Of a stretch of 64,000 bases of DNA, positions 20,800 through 31,928 are shown piece after piece. The notes beneath the pieces are model-generated. The model was not told the origin of the DNA, searched no databases, and saw only the letters and a list, made by a program, of their open reading frames with translations. Source of the stretch: Rhabdophis nuchalis (taxonomy: Eukaryota; Chordata; Lepidosauria; Squamata; Natricidae). The DNA is taken from positions 145,633,462-145,697,461 of the forward strand of contig CM077644.1 in assembly GCA_039707465.1 (NCBI GenBank), in the 5' to 3' direction. Position 1 is the first letter of the stretch, and every line of letters begins with the position of its first letter. The position numbers and the translations under genes were made by a program.

Positions 20800-23380
20800 T
20801 GTATTTTTTCTTTTTCTTTTCTACCTGCAGTTGGACTATACATTACAATGTTGGAGGAGAAAAAAAAAGGCAAGTTAGTTGTCAAGGAATTATCTGGTCA
20901 TTAATTCTCTCTGTAACCATGAAGGTGTTAACTTTTTGATATTCAAATTGAGATAAGACACTCTGGCTGTTGAGATTTAATTCTCATATCACTCAGCTAG
21001 TTACCAGAGCAGTAGTAACAGCTGAAATTAGCCAAGAGAAACAGTAATGAGATGATCCATTGGACAGAATATAATTTTCTCTTATTATAAAGGCTCAAAC
21101 TGGAAGCTTTTCTTCAGTATTGATTGTCTGAAGTGATGTCAGCTTCCTTAGCACACCCTCCTACCTGATTATTTTTAATGGGACAATTGTTCAGTGTAGG
21201 TCATCTAGCTATTTCTTTCTCTTCCTTCCTTCTCTTTTCCTCATGAGATCATCCCACAGAAACGTTCACATTTTAAGCATGTTCACATTGAGTTATGCAA
21301 ACTGGATGGATGATCTGTGCTAATTGTTATTTCTGTTTTGTTTTTTTCATAGCCTTCAGCTCTCCTGCTTACAACAAAACAGACAATAGATCAATACTTA
21401 ATAATTGGGATTTCCACTCTCCATTATTACGCCGGAGTGTTCTCTGCTATGGATTGTGCATATGTCGCAGCTGTTATTGAGTGTAGGCATTCTTGCATGA
21501 TCCTGGATACCTAAATGCATTACACAGATTGGGGAAACCCCCACCCCATGATTAAGATCCCTTATTTATGGTGGCACTTTCATTATACAGTAATTCCTGA
21601 ACTTAATAAACCCTTCCATGCCACCTCTGTAATGGAAAGTGGTGCTACTATATAATAAACCAATACTGAAACATGGACAACATATCCAAGCAACATCTAC
21701 AGTCAGAAACTAATATTGATGACTCAGTGATAGTTCTATTACATTCATGTTCTGCATGCCACCATTCAAAATGTATATCTGTTGCTGGATTAAAAGTGAA
21801 GGCTTATTTATATATGGCGTCCTCAGGTGAACAAGTACTACACTCAATTGAGCTGCAGCAAAACTGCGACAAGTAGAGCAATAGAGTACAATATTATGGA
21901 CAGGAAAACTACCCAGGTGAATTGCTTCCTTGCTTTTGACTGAAGAAAGTCCTGGGATTTATATTGGAAGAAGCAGGAAATGATAGGCTCCTAATCATCT
22001 CTCTGGGATAACATTGGCTGCCCATAATCTACCCACTACCAACTATTGCCTTTGAATTTGGGTTCTTTTTTTTTTTTTTTTGAGCAGACGTTTCTTGAAC
22101 ATGGCAGGTAGAAGATTGAAAAACCATTAGGGACCGTAGCAGTTCAAATGATCAATAATGACTAAAGGCTGTTCCTTGTAAATAGAAAAGCCCTTCAAAT
22201 TAAAAAGGAATAAAATAACTATGTCAGTGTAGATCTGTAATGTGAAATGATAGGTTTACTTGCTCTTTTTGTGGCTCGAACACCAGCATCATACTATTTC
22301 TGAAAGACGCACTTCCATTGCACTAAATCAAGAATTTCCCCAAGACCAAGCTGCTTTCTCAACTGTGTGGATGAAAATGGGCAAGGTCACAGGAAGGGCA
22401 GGTAGGGGGCCATTTTTCAAGAAGAGAAAGAAGCATTCAAAAGGCTAACTCTTCATATTTCCATCCTTTAAAAGCTACAAAATGCTACCAAGTGACTGAT
22501 TTGGGGTGACAAAATGGCTGAAATCCAATAATGTAATTTTGGACATATAGAGAGAGACTGTTAAAGGTGGAAATATCAAACATTTTGCTCTCAAAAGTCT
22601 CCCATTCCCATCCTTATTTTTTGAATCAGGGAGGGTGTGTGTGTGCCTGATCCAAACAGGCACTTCATCACAAGGCAGCATGGCATCGGAATATCAGAAC
22701 ATCAGAAGTGCATATCACTTGTGCAAATCCCTGCACCAAATTCAGACTACATTAGAATAAAGAAATTTCTAGATGAAAATTAGCTGTGTCCCAAATATCT
22801 GAAAGGCGATGTAAAAGAGCAGAGACCTGCGCATCGATTTTGGCATGTCTCTGGCATGGTTTTAAAGCAATTAAGATAAGATTGATAAGATAACTCTATT
22901 GTCCCTTTTTTAGGGATATCAGCAGCTTTTAATACTATTAACTTAAATAGACTTAGGGACTGTTTGTGGCATAGTGATTTGTAGGGAACCAGTTTCAGAA
23001 AATATTGCTGAAAGGTTGTTGTTTTTTTGATAAATATCCTCTTAGCCTTTGTAATCTAAATCCAAAATAAGGTTCTCATATGATAAGTAGATGATCCATC
23101 CTCTTAGAATTGCTTGGGACAGAAACTTTTCAGAAAAGAATAGTTCAGAATTGGGACTGGACTGAGTACACATACCCAGGCTAGTTATTGGATATTTCTG
23201 GACAAGGAGAAGTATAACCTTGTGTAAGTATAAGATGTATAAAGGATTGGTCCCAAGCTGTCCAAAGTTGTTTAATCTGATTTATTCAGGCAATCCTACC
23301 TATGATGCTGAAATACAGACTGTCGTTCTTTCTGGGATAATCTACAATCCTTTAGGTTAAAATAAAGCCCATCCGTCTTC
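20800..23380. other. No recognised gene or repeat
   Basis: A long AT-rich unique-looking stretch. I see short open frames, one 15-base T run (about 22067) and nothing with a recognisable domain. If a host gene spans this window, this could be intron. Confidence 0.4.
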
Positions 23381-23384
23381 AGAA

Positions 23385-23549
23385 CAGAGGCGGGTTGCTG
23401 CTGGTTTGGCCCGGATCAGGCGAACTGGTAGTAACGGTGGCGGGAGACTCTGCCCACCCACCCGGATGCTTCTGCGCATGCGTAGAAGCATCATGCACAT
23501 GTGCAAGCACGCCCGAACTGGTATTAAAAAAATTGGCAACCCACCTCTG
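23385..23549. mobile_element. hAT-type MITE with perfect 8-bp TSD
   Basis: The ends are CAGAGGCGGGTTGC and GGCAACCCACCTCTG, with CTTCAGAA duplicated at 23377-23384 and 23550-23557. The 165-bp interior is GC-rich with alternating ATGCGCATGC-like tracts. It is related to the element at 62365-62521. Confidence 0.9.
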
Positions 23550-23727
23550 CTTCAGAAGTATATTTTCCTCTTGTGCAGCATATTTTCTCTAGGGGAGTTC
23601 TGTGCAGTTGTCCAAGTTGTAATCCACAAGCCATCTTCATCATATGCTTGTAACAGAGGTAGCTGCAGGATTCATTACTTCTGACAAAATGAGGAAAATT
23701 CTGCCACTTTCCTAGAGGCCTGCAATT

Positions 23728-23825
23728 AATGTAATTTAATTTAATTTAATTTAATATTTAAATTTCTATACCGCCCTTCCGGACTCAGGGCGGTGTACAG
23801 GCAGCAGTAAAATCACGAATAAATG
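23728..23825 (-). mobile_element. L2 LINE 3' tail fragment
   Basis: Reverse-strand L2 terminus: a TTTAA-type tail, then ATACCGCCCTTCCGG and CAGGGCGGTGTACAGGCA. The stem-like pair CCGCCCT and AGGGCGG is the conserved L2 3' feature. Confidence 0.75.
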
Positions 23826-24491
23826 TCGTAGTGTCATGTCATTGTGATGTCTGGTCATTGTGATGTCTGGTTTCTTATCTGCTTCCCTGAAGATGCATTT
23901 GTATTCTCTCTAGAAAGTAGAAGTTGGCTGGGTGAGGACTGCTGGTATTTGTTTTCCAAAGCATCTTCTGAACTCTCATCATTATCTGTAGAGATATGAC
24001 TCAGTGCTTCTGAAACCAATCCAAATCTTCTGGCTGATTCCAGCACAATTTGTTACCATCACTGTTCTATCTTTTTTTTGTTTTCCTCTTCATGTCTTGG
24101 CAATCGCTTGTCCAAACCACTGATATAACAAATTGCCTGATAATTCTTTGCATGCATACTTTAAGTGAAGCTTGTCCTTGCCCTGTCCTTTTTTGCTTTC
24201 TTGAGATAGACCTACATTGGCTGGTCCTAAAAGATTCTGTCTCCATTAATTTGTTATCTCTCTTATACACACCCAGATCCCTGCGATTGGACCAATGCGG
24301 ATGACTGGATGGCAAGAGTCACATTCCACCATGGCATTTAATTTTGAGCGGATTTCCCTTTCTCTTGTAGATTGTCCCATCAACATGCACAGCCAATTGG
24401 AATTTCAGGTTATCAGTCTTGAGACTGAGCTTTGCATCTATCTTTATCCAGAACACAAAATATCTTTATCCAGAACACAAGTCCTATAGAG

Positions 24492-24626
24492 CAGGGGTCT
24501 CCAACCTTTGCAACTTTAAGTCTGAGGGACTTCTGCTCCCAGAATTCTCCAGCCAGCAAAGCTGGCTGGAGAAGTCTGGAAGCTGAAGTCCTTCAGACTT
24601 AAAGTTGCAAAGGTTGGAGACCCCTG
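24492..24626. mobile_element. hAT-type hairpin MITE with perfect 8-bp TSD
   Basis: A 135-bp palindrome with ends CAGGGGTCTCCAACCTTTGC and the inverted mate. CTATAGAG is duplicated at 24484-24491 and 24627-24634. The same length as the 3532-3666 element but a different subfamily (ACTTTAAGTCTG arms). Confidence 0.92.
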
Positions 24627-25029
24627 CTATAGAGGCTTCCCATAAATGATCGTCTTCTGTGGATTCTACTTCAACATTCCTAACTCTGTCGAGAACCAGA
24701 GCACAGCTCCAATGTACTGTACTGCTTTCTCCTGGCTATTTTTTGCTATTTACACCATAATCCTGTTTCTTTCTTTGTATTTTGGTTTAATTAGCATATG
24801 GGTGCTCCCAAGGCCTCAAACTAACATATAATTCATAAAATGTGAGAAAACCATTGGAATTAATGAACAGAACTGTGCATTGAGCCATATTACTTTTACT
24901 TTTTGCTGTATTGTGCCCTGACCTAATATGATGGCAGGATAACAGTGAATGTAGAGCCAATGGGGTGACTGATTAACCTCTTCCCCTTCGTGGAATATTA
25001 AAAAAAAATCACTACAGAGCAGAACTGAG

Positions 25030-26205
25030 AGTGGACCAGAGGAATGCTGTCGATATAATTTACTTGGACTTCAGTAAGGCATTTGATAAAGTAGACCATA
25101 ACCTACTATTTGATAAAGTAGAAAATTGTGGGTTAGACAGCACTACCACCAAATGGATTCGCAACTGGCTGACCAACTGCACTCAACGTGTAGTCCTCAA
25201 TGGAACTGCATCTACATGGAAGGAAGTATGCAGTGGAGTCCCCCAAGGCTCTGTTTTAGGCCCAGTACTCTTCAACATCTTCATCAATGATTTGGATGAG
25301 GGGATAAATGGGGAACTCATCAAATTTGCAGACGACACCAAGCTGGCAGGAATAGCCAACACTCCAGAAGATAGGCTTAAGATACAGAAGGATCTAGACA
25401 AACTTGAACATTGGGCACTATCTAATAAAATGAAATTTAATTGTGAAAAAAGTAAGGTTCTACATATAGGCAAGAAAAACAAAATGCACAAGTACAGTAT
25501 AGGTAGTACCTTGCTCAATAGTAGCAACTGTGAGAGGGATCTAGGAATCTTAGTGGACAACCATTTAAATATGAGCCAGCAGTGTGCAGCAGCTGCCAAA
25601 AAAGCCAACACAGTTCTAGGCTGCATAAACAAGAGGGATAGAATCTAGATCACGTGAAGTGTTAATGCCACTGTATAGTGCCTTGGTAAGGCTACACTTG
25701 GAATACTGCATACAGTTTTGGTCGCCACGATGTAGAAAAGACATGGAGACTCTGGAAAGAGTGCAGAGAAGAGCAACCAAGATGATTAGGGAACTGGAGA
25801 CTAAAACATATGAAGAACGGTTGCAGGAGCTGGGTATGTCTAGTTTGATGAAGAGAAGGACCAGGGGAGACACGATAGCAGTGTTCCGATATCTCAGAGG
25901 GTGCCACAAAGAAGAGGGAGCCAAACTATTCTCCAAGGCTCCTGGGGGCAGGACAAGAAGCAATGGGTGGAAACTAATCAAGGAGAGGAGCAACTTAGAA
26001 TTAAGGACAAATTTCCTGACAGTTAGAACAATTAACCTCTGGAACAGCTTGCCTCCAGAAGTTGTGAATGCCCCAACCCTGGAAGTCTTTAAAAAGATGT
26101 TAGATAGCCATTTGTCTGAAATGGTATAAGGTTCCTGCCCACGCAGGGGGTTGGACTAGAAGACCTACAAGGTCCCTTCCAACTCTGCTATTGTATTGTA
26201 TTGTA
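25030..26205 (+). pseudogene. CR1 LINE, truncated RT copy with one frameshift
   Basis: It starts abruptly within the RT domain at DQRNAVDIIYLDFSKAFDKV (residue ~317 of the 5059 copy) and runs to the CR1 3' end with TATTG tail units. The catalytic FADDTKLAG and SGVPQGSVLGPVLF are intact. A one-base insertion near 25630 (CATAAACAAGAGGG against CATCAACAGAGGG) shifts the frame, giving open frames 25031-25648 and 25659-26129. Otherwise it is very close to the 5059-7092 copy, so both are young members of one subfamily. It would be catalytically inert because its N-terminal RT and endonuclease are missing. Confidence 0.92.
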
Positions 26206-26388
26206 TTGATAAATGTACAGACAGAACAATATGGAGTGATGCCAAGACATTAACGTTAATAAAATATCTATTATCAATAGGACTAAGCTAAAAATATCCA
26301 CATTTTAAACAAGAGTATTCAGTGCCTTCTTCAGCCTAATTTGTCCCTTGGTGACATTATCATGAAACTCATTGTGATATTCTGTCGT

Positions 26389-26676
26389 CAGTGGTGGGAT
26401 TCAAAGTTTTTTACTACCGGTTCTGTGGGCATGGTTTGGTGGGCATGGCTTGTTGGGTGTGGCAGGGGAAGGATACTGCAAAATCTCCATTCCCACCCTA
26501 TCCAGGGGAAGGATACTGCAAAATCCCCATTCCCTCCCTATCAACTGGGACTCGGGAGGCAGAGAATAGATGGGGGCGGGGCCAGCCAGAGATGGTATTT
26601 ACCATTCTCCAAACTACTCAAAATTTCCACTGCCGCTTCTCCTGAACTGGTCAGAACCTGCTGAATACCACCTCTG
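26389..26676. mobile_element. hAT-type MITE, CAGTGGTGGGATTCA family
   Basis: The left end CAGTGGTGGGATTCAA, the block TTTACTACCGGTTCTGTGGG and the right end GCTGAATACCACCTCTG place it with the 13361-13685 element. Two tandem blocks with AAGGATACTGCAAAAT lie inside. I could not find a matching 8-bp duplication, so one end may have moved. Confidence 0.8.
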
Positions 26677-26679
26677 CTG

Positions 26680-27680
26680 AGCATCAACTCAACCATTACG
26701 CAATTCCTGATTGGCTGAAATCAAAGTGTGATTATTCCTCCAAGAGCCAGCATCCAGGAGAGAAGCTGGCACTGAAATATCAACCACTAAGGGGGAGGGG
26801 GGGGAGAAATACATTGCCTTGCATCTGCCTACTGGAGTTTCATTTCCCACTAAAAACAGGACAGGGACTACAAACTTCAACATTCCCAACAGGCAAAAAA
26901 TGAGTTGCTGCAGGTGTTCAAAGCTATTCTACCCCCCCTCCCCCTCCTGGCTTTCTCCTGAAGTATCTTGGAAGAGATTCAGAAGAAAAAGAAAATAGCT
27001 GCTTTCCAGGACTGAAACTAAAACAGCTGGAAACTTGAATTTTTGTTCCACTCTTGCTCACGTGCAACAACTCGAACCTTTTTACTTTTGTAAGCACTCC
27101 CAACAAAATAGTTACGGCATTCCTACATTCAACACAATATGAGAATCTCTTCACAGAGAAGCAAAGCGTTTTACATAATCTTCAACAGAAATTCAATATT
27201 TTTTTTAAAAAAATGGGACCCCCCCAAACTGCAGAGATTTAAGCTTCTGGAGAAAGAAAGAAAAATCCTCAAAATGACAGAAAATCAAGTGGTGGAAATA
27301 TAGTACTTTGCTTTACTTTAATTAAGTTAAACTTATGGGTTGCAAGCTTGAAAAGGTTTATATTGGAATCAAATATCTCAACAGGCAATTTTGTCTGGTG
27401 TTGTCTATCTCAAGCCTGCTTACTTTAAACCTGCTATAAAAACAATTCTAGCAGATGTAGTTAAAACAATTCTCCTACTGAAGTTAAATTACCCTATCTT
27501 TCATTCAAGACAGGTTAAAAAAAAACCACAAATAACATTGGACACTTATCTTTCAAACACTGATACATTCTCTACCTAGGAAATATCCTGGGAAAGGATA
27601 CAATAGCTTAATATCAAACTTTTGAAGTACATTCAAATCATCTGCATTACCTGCCTCTTAATTGGTTGTTTTCTTTGTGG
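26680..27680. other. No recognised gene or repeat
   Basis: No family or coding signal recognised. Poly-C and poly-A tracts (about 26931-26945, 27200-27230) are the only local oddities. Confidence 0.4.
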
Positions 27681-27686
27681 CAACTA

Positions 27687-28563
27687 CCATAATATTTGGA
27701 GTATAAGACGCAAGGGAGTATAAGACTTACCCAGGTTTTGAAGAGGCATTTTTTTTAAAGAGTAGGTAGGTAGAGGGAGGGGGAGTGTGAGAGAGAAATA
27801 CAGGAGGGAGGGAGGGAGGGAGAGAGAGTAGTTAGGTAGATAGATAAAGGGAGAGAGAGAGAGAGAGAGAGAGAGAGCGCTAGGGTAGGGAGGGAGGGAG
27901 GGAGAAAGAGTGTGTAGGTAGGTTGGTAGGTAGAGGGATAGAGAGAGAAAAATAGAGAGAGAGAAATGTAGTAGATAGCTAGGGGGGGAGAGAGAGTAGG
28001 TAGGTATATAGGTAGATGGGGGGAGAGAGAGAAATACAGTAGGTAGGGAGAGAGAGAGAGAGAGTGAGTAGGTAGGTAGGTAGATGTTTCCAGATGTATT
28101 TATCTATGTGCTGGAGAAGAAAATAGCTGACAACCTGTAGCAGCTAAAACTTTATTTCTGTTGGGACAGGACTTGATCAATGTAATTCTCATCAACCACT
28201 CTAACTAAACATCTTTCCGAAAGGGAAAAAAAAAGTTTTTGCACTCTGCAAACACCCCAAAAATGGCACATTTTTCGCAAAAACAGGCAGGGTTTTTTTG
28301 TGAAAAAAATTGCATGCATAGCCTTATGGAGTGCTGCTGGGGGTTTGGGGGGGCAAAAAACGGCCCATTGTTTGCTTATTTCTGACCTCCCCAGCCCCCA
28401 GGAGCTGTCTGAAAGCCTCCATAAGGCTATGCACAGCCATTTTGGTGAAGGGGCAGGGCTTCAGGAGGCAAAAAAAATGATGTATTCGGTATATAAGACG
28501 CACCCAGATTTTCAGCCTCTTTTTAGAGGAAAAAAGATGTGTTTTATACTCCGAAAAATTCAG
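27687..28563 (-). mobile_element. TA-flanked TIR repeat, second copy, opposite orientation
   Basis: A reverse-oriented relative of the 19678-20787 element. It starts CCATAATATTTGGAGTATAA, has a GA-rich reverse of the pyrimidine minisatellite (27766-28084), shares a long middle part with TGCATAGCCTTATGGAG, and ends with a decayed ATACTCCGAAAAATTCAG. Non-coding. The 3' terminus has diverged. Confidence 0.7.
27766..28084. repeat. Purine-rich compound minisatellite (reverse of CTAC/TCTC unit)
   Basis: Runs of GTAG and GAGA with AATACAG spacers: the reverse complement of the unit at 20281-20735, about 320 bp here. Confidence 0.85.
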
Positions 28564-28888
28564 TATATGAGATTCATATATGTCCATATTGAGCTAAAGA
28601 CCTCCAAAGACAGACAAAATGGTAGAGAGAAGCACAGTAGAATCAGTAGACCACAACAGAGTATGATCAAGACATGTCAAGAGGTAACCAATTGGTTACC
28701 CAAACAACAGTTACAGGGATGTTGCATTTAGAAGATCACGTAGGTATACAGGAAAATTTGTAAATTGAGAGGGGAAGGGTTGGTGATATGGTGTGTGTGT
28801 GTGTGTGTGTAGATCTCAGTGGAGATAAATAATGAAAAAGCTGATGGATTTCAGATGTAAGGTGCTTGGTTGGGCTTCCCATTCATTC

Positions 28889-28926
28889 CACTGGCACATC
28901 ACCGCCGTAGCGGTGATGTGCCAGTG
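28889..28926. repeat. 17-bp perfect snapback at the L2 5' junction
   Basis: CACTGGCACATCACCGC (28889-28905) is exactly inverted at 28910-28926 with a 4-base spacer. Only the right arm is native L2 (compare the 51.07-55.67 kb copy). The left arm appears to be an inverted duplication made at the 5' end of the truncated insertion. Confidence 0.8.
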
Positions 28927-29701
28927 CCTGGAAGCCGTGCAGATCTGGATGGGAAGTAACGGACTTAGGCTCAACCCGACCAAGACCGAGTGGCTGTGGT
29001 TTCCGGCTGCCCAATTCAACCAGCTTTCTCCAACGCTGGCCATAGGGGGCGAACATCTTGCCCCTGTGGATGGGGCGCGCAATTTGGGTGTCCTCCTGGA
29101 TACCCGGCTGTCTATGGAAGAGCAAGTGACAGCCGTGGCCAGGAGGGCGTTTTACCAGGTTCGCCTGGTTCGCCAATTGCGCCCCCTATTGGATCGGGAC
29201 GCCCTTCGCACAGTCACTCATGCCCTCGTGACATCCCGACTGGACTACTGTAACTCTCTCTACATGGGGCTCCCCTTGAGGTGCACCCGGAGGCTTCAGT
29301 TAGTTCAGAATGCAGCCGCGCGAGCAATTATGGGGACCACCAGGTTTGCCCACGTTACACCGCTCTTGCGCGAGCTGCACTGGCTACCTGTCGTCTTCCG
29401 GGTGCGCTTCAAGGTGCTAATTATCATCTTCAAAGCGCTCCATGGCTCGGGACCTAGCTATCTGCGAGATCGGATCCTGCCCCATACATCCTCACGACCG
29501 ATTCGCTCCCACAGAGAGGGACTTCTCCGGGTGCCGTCCACTAGACTTTGTCAGCGGGCGACACCCAGGGGAAGGGCTCTCTCTGTGGCGGGCCCGGCCC
29601 TCTGGAACGACCTTCCCCCTGACATCAGAACGACCACTGACCTCCGCTCCTTCCGTACGAAATTGAAGACCTATTTCTTTCGACTGGCCGGCCTTGAATA
29701 A
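28906..29701 (+). pseudogene. L2 ORF2 C-terminal fragment
   Basis: Reads VAVMCQCLEAVQIWMGSNGL through SRLDYCNSLYMGLP, LHWLPVVFRVRFKVL and SVAGPALWNDLPPDI to the natural end LAGLE. This is the region downstream of the RT fingers and palm in L2 ORF2. An open frame starts at an ATG at 28832 in flanking DNA, so the first ~25 codons of that frame are not L2. No enzymatic motif is retained. Confidence 0.88.
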
Positions 29702-29893
29702 TTCTCTCTGTCTATTGATTCCAAATGCATCTTAATGGGTTCTTAATCATTTTTAGCACGGGTAACATTGTTTAATTATGTTTTAAAGTATGTATTTTGT
29801 ATTTATTGTATATTGTTTTTAGTTTCTCCTGTGCACCGCCCCGGGTCCCTGTGGGGAGAGGGTGCGGTCAATAAATCCGAATTTAAAAAAAAA
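28906..29893 (+). mobile_element. L2 LINE, 5'-truncated recent copy
   Basis: The last ~260 codons of the L2 ORF followed by a complete 3'UTR ending CAATAAATCCGAATTT plus an A-run (29884-29896). The peptide differs at only about ten positions from the C-terminus encoded by the full-length L2 at 51264-52050, so the two are recent sisters. The ORF part is open to its natural stop at 29699-29701. It contains no RT catalytic motif. Confidence 0.92.
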
Positions 29894-30221
29894 AAAATCC
29901 ACAATTATCACTATGGCTCTTTTTCACTCAAATTTAATTTCTTTTTTTTTTATATTGAAAAAGTTTTATTGAGTTTACATTTTTTATGGGGTAGGGTAAG
30001 GGATACATAGAAATTTTGAGAGTGGTCACGTCAAAGTCGTCGGCTCCTCCGGTACCTCAAGTTACATTGTTAAAAAGAAAGAAAAGAAACATTTCACATA
30101 ACACTACAAGCTGGGAGCAAGTACATATTCCTAAATTTTTCAGTTATATACTGTCAGTCAATTACAAAAATCCAGATTACAAATATCATACAATATTACT
30201 CAAAAAAAAACCAGGGCAAAG

Positions 30222-31070
30222 TTATTTTTTAGATCTAAGTCTCTTGGCAATTGTATCTTCCACCTTCTCCCCCGGACCCCCAGCGGGCGGGGCCATGGCT
30301 CCCCCTGCCCCCCCTGGATCTTCTCCCAGGACAGAGGAATGTTTTTTAAGAAAGGCTTCCGCCTCAGCAACTGTTTTAATCTTCACTCTACCTCCTTCCC
30401 AGAACACCAGCATCCCTTCGGGTATCACCCACTTGAACCAGATCCCATGATCAAACAATGTTTTAGACAAGAAGGAAAATTTCCTTCTGGCTTCTCTAAT
30501 CTTTCTTGGAATCTGCTTCAAGATGGTAACCTCCTTTTGTTGGTAAATCATAGGACTCCCTCTTTGCGCCTTCAAGATCTCCTCTCTGGTTGACCTTCTA
30601 ACAAATTTTACATGTATCTCTCTGGGTACTTCATTCATCCTGGCATATGCAGAATTTATTCTGTAGACTAGGTCAATGTCCCCTCTGATCTCATCTTTTG
30701 GTTTATGTAAATAGTCTGCAATAATTGTACTCATAAGATCAGGGAGACATTCACCATCCATCTCAGAAACATTCTGAAATCTCAAAAAATATGTCATCCT
30801 TTCCATATCTATCCTAGTCACATGCCCATTTATTTCCACAACCTCATTAGAAACATTTTTAATCTCTCCCTTAGCCCCCTCCAGCCCCCCTTTCAATTCT
30901 TCATTCTTCTGTGTATTCTCAAGCACTTGTTTTTGAGTGTCCAGTAATTCCTTTTTAAAATTGACATTTTCTGCCCTCTGGGCCTTAATTTCTAATACCA
31001 AATTTTGTATAACAGATTCAAGGGCAGTCATTCTTTGTTCAAGGCTTGCCAGCGTTGCTTCTTGTGCCAT
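30222..31070 (-). CDS. L1-type ORF1p RNA-binding protein (282 aa)
   Basis: An L1 ORF1-like protein (transposase_22 family): a trimeric RNA-binding nucleic-acid chaperone that coats element RNA. N-terminal coiled coil about residues 5-85 (heptads around LEQRMTALESVIQNLVLEI). RRM-like domain about 92-170 with YFLRFQNVSE and EIHVKFVRRSTREEIL. C-terminal domain about 171-245 with VTILKQIPRKIREARRKFSF and WVIPEGMLVFWEG. Tail 249-282 is Gly/Ala/Pro-rich and ends in basic RLRSKK. It is somewhat shorter than mammalian ORF1p (~340 aa). The ATG at 31070 starts directly at the coiled coil and follows a long GC-rich leader. No frameshift or stop is present. Confidence 0.92.
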   Translation of the reverse strand: MAQEATLASLEQRMTALESVIQNLVLEIKAQRAENVNFKKELLDTQKQVLENTQKNEELKGGLEGAKGEIKNVSNEVVEINGHVTRIDMERMTYFLRFQNVSEMDGECLPDLMSTIIADYLHKPKDEIRGDIDLVYRINSAYARMNEVPREIHVKFVRRSTREEILKAQRGSPMIYQQKEVTILKQIPRKIREARRKFSFLSKTLFDHGIWFKWVIPEGMLVFWEGGRVKIKTVAEAEAFLKKHSSVLGEDPGGAGGAMAPPAGGPGEKVEDTIAKRLRSKK

Positions 31071-31928
31071 GTTTAGCTATTAAAATCCGTGCCAGTAAAA
31101 TGGCGTTTTTAGGGTGGGGCTGGTGAGGCAGATCAGGAGTCCAAAGTTCTCAAAGTTGTAGAGCTGCAGAATTCAGAAACCAGTAGAGAAACACTTTTCC
31201 AACTCCATAGGTATAATAACGAAGGTAATCCAGAAAGGAAAACACAAATCCAAAAGAGGAAAATTCTTCATCAATAATTAGAGGAAGTCCAAATCACAAA
31301 GAGACACTGGTAATTTTCCATAGGTCATAGTCAGTCGGGGACAAAGAGAAGCCATCCTCCGCCCAAACTCAGAGCCCGAGGGAGAAAGCGGTTAAAAAGC
31401 AAAAAAGAAACTGTTTCAGCCAGACCTAGAGACATAATTGCAAACAAGCCGCAAAATACTTTCCCTTGTTAGAGACCATCCGGATTAAAAGTTTCCGATT
31501 CCTCGCAACGAGGCATTTCCAAGTGCCGCTTTTAGTCCAAGGGGGGGTTTTTGGGAACAAACACCCCCCTCCTGTCCCTTTCAGCCCGGCTGACAGTACA
31601 AAAAAAAAAGTTTTAATAGCTCACTCTCCGCTCGCAGCTGAGGTCCCGAAAAGCCTCCCGACTCTTCCGATCGTCTCTCTCCATAGAATTAAATGGTGCC
31701 GCCAACCTTTGGCGAAGGAAAAGCCCCCCGCAGCATGTCCTCTTCCGCCTAAGCCGAGGATCGGGGTCGCTTTCCCCACTGCCGTGGGGGGGGCTTCCCC
31801 ATCGAGCCGGCTTTACGGGAAAAACCCCAAACAAGGGGCTTCTCGCCCCTGCGGGGGGGCAGGAAAAGAAACAAAGCGGCGAGCGAACCCTAAGTTCGCC
31901 CGTCGCCGCCGGAGCCGGAACCGGAAGT
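31071..31928 (-). promoter_or_regulatory. 5'UTR/internal promoter region of the half-L1
   Basis: The first ~230 bp of the element (31700-31928) is CpG-rich and begins ACTTCCGGTTCCGG, with an ETS-like CTTCCGG core, as in many TATA-less LINE promoters. CpG content falls toward ORF1. An open frame on the opposite strand (31466-31939) is only a composition effect. Confidence 0.6.

Larger units (their letters stand above)
29943..31928 (-). mobile_element. ORF1-only L1-type retroelement (half-L1) with 16-bp TSD
   Basis: A complete retrotransposed unit of 1,986 bp: GC-rich 5'UTR (31071-31928), one intact ORF1 (30222-31070), a ~280-bp 3'UTR with AATAAA close to the end, and a ~10-base poly(A). A perfect 16-bp direct repeat CTCAAATTTAATTTCT lies at 29927-29942 and 31929-31944, proving a single insertion with both ends present. 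No ORF2 (endonuclease or RT) lies between ORF1 and the poly(A), and no room for one exists. This is the structure described for mammalian HAL1 elements. Mobility would need an L1 ORF2 protein in trans. Confidence 0.9.
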
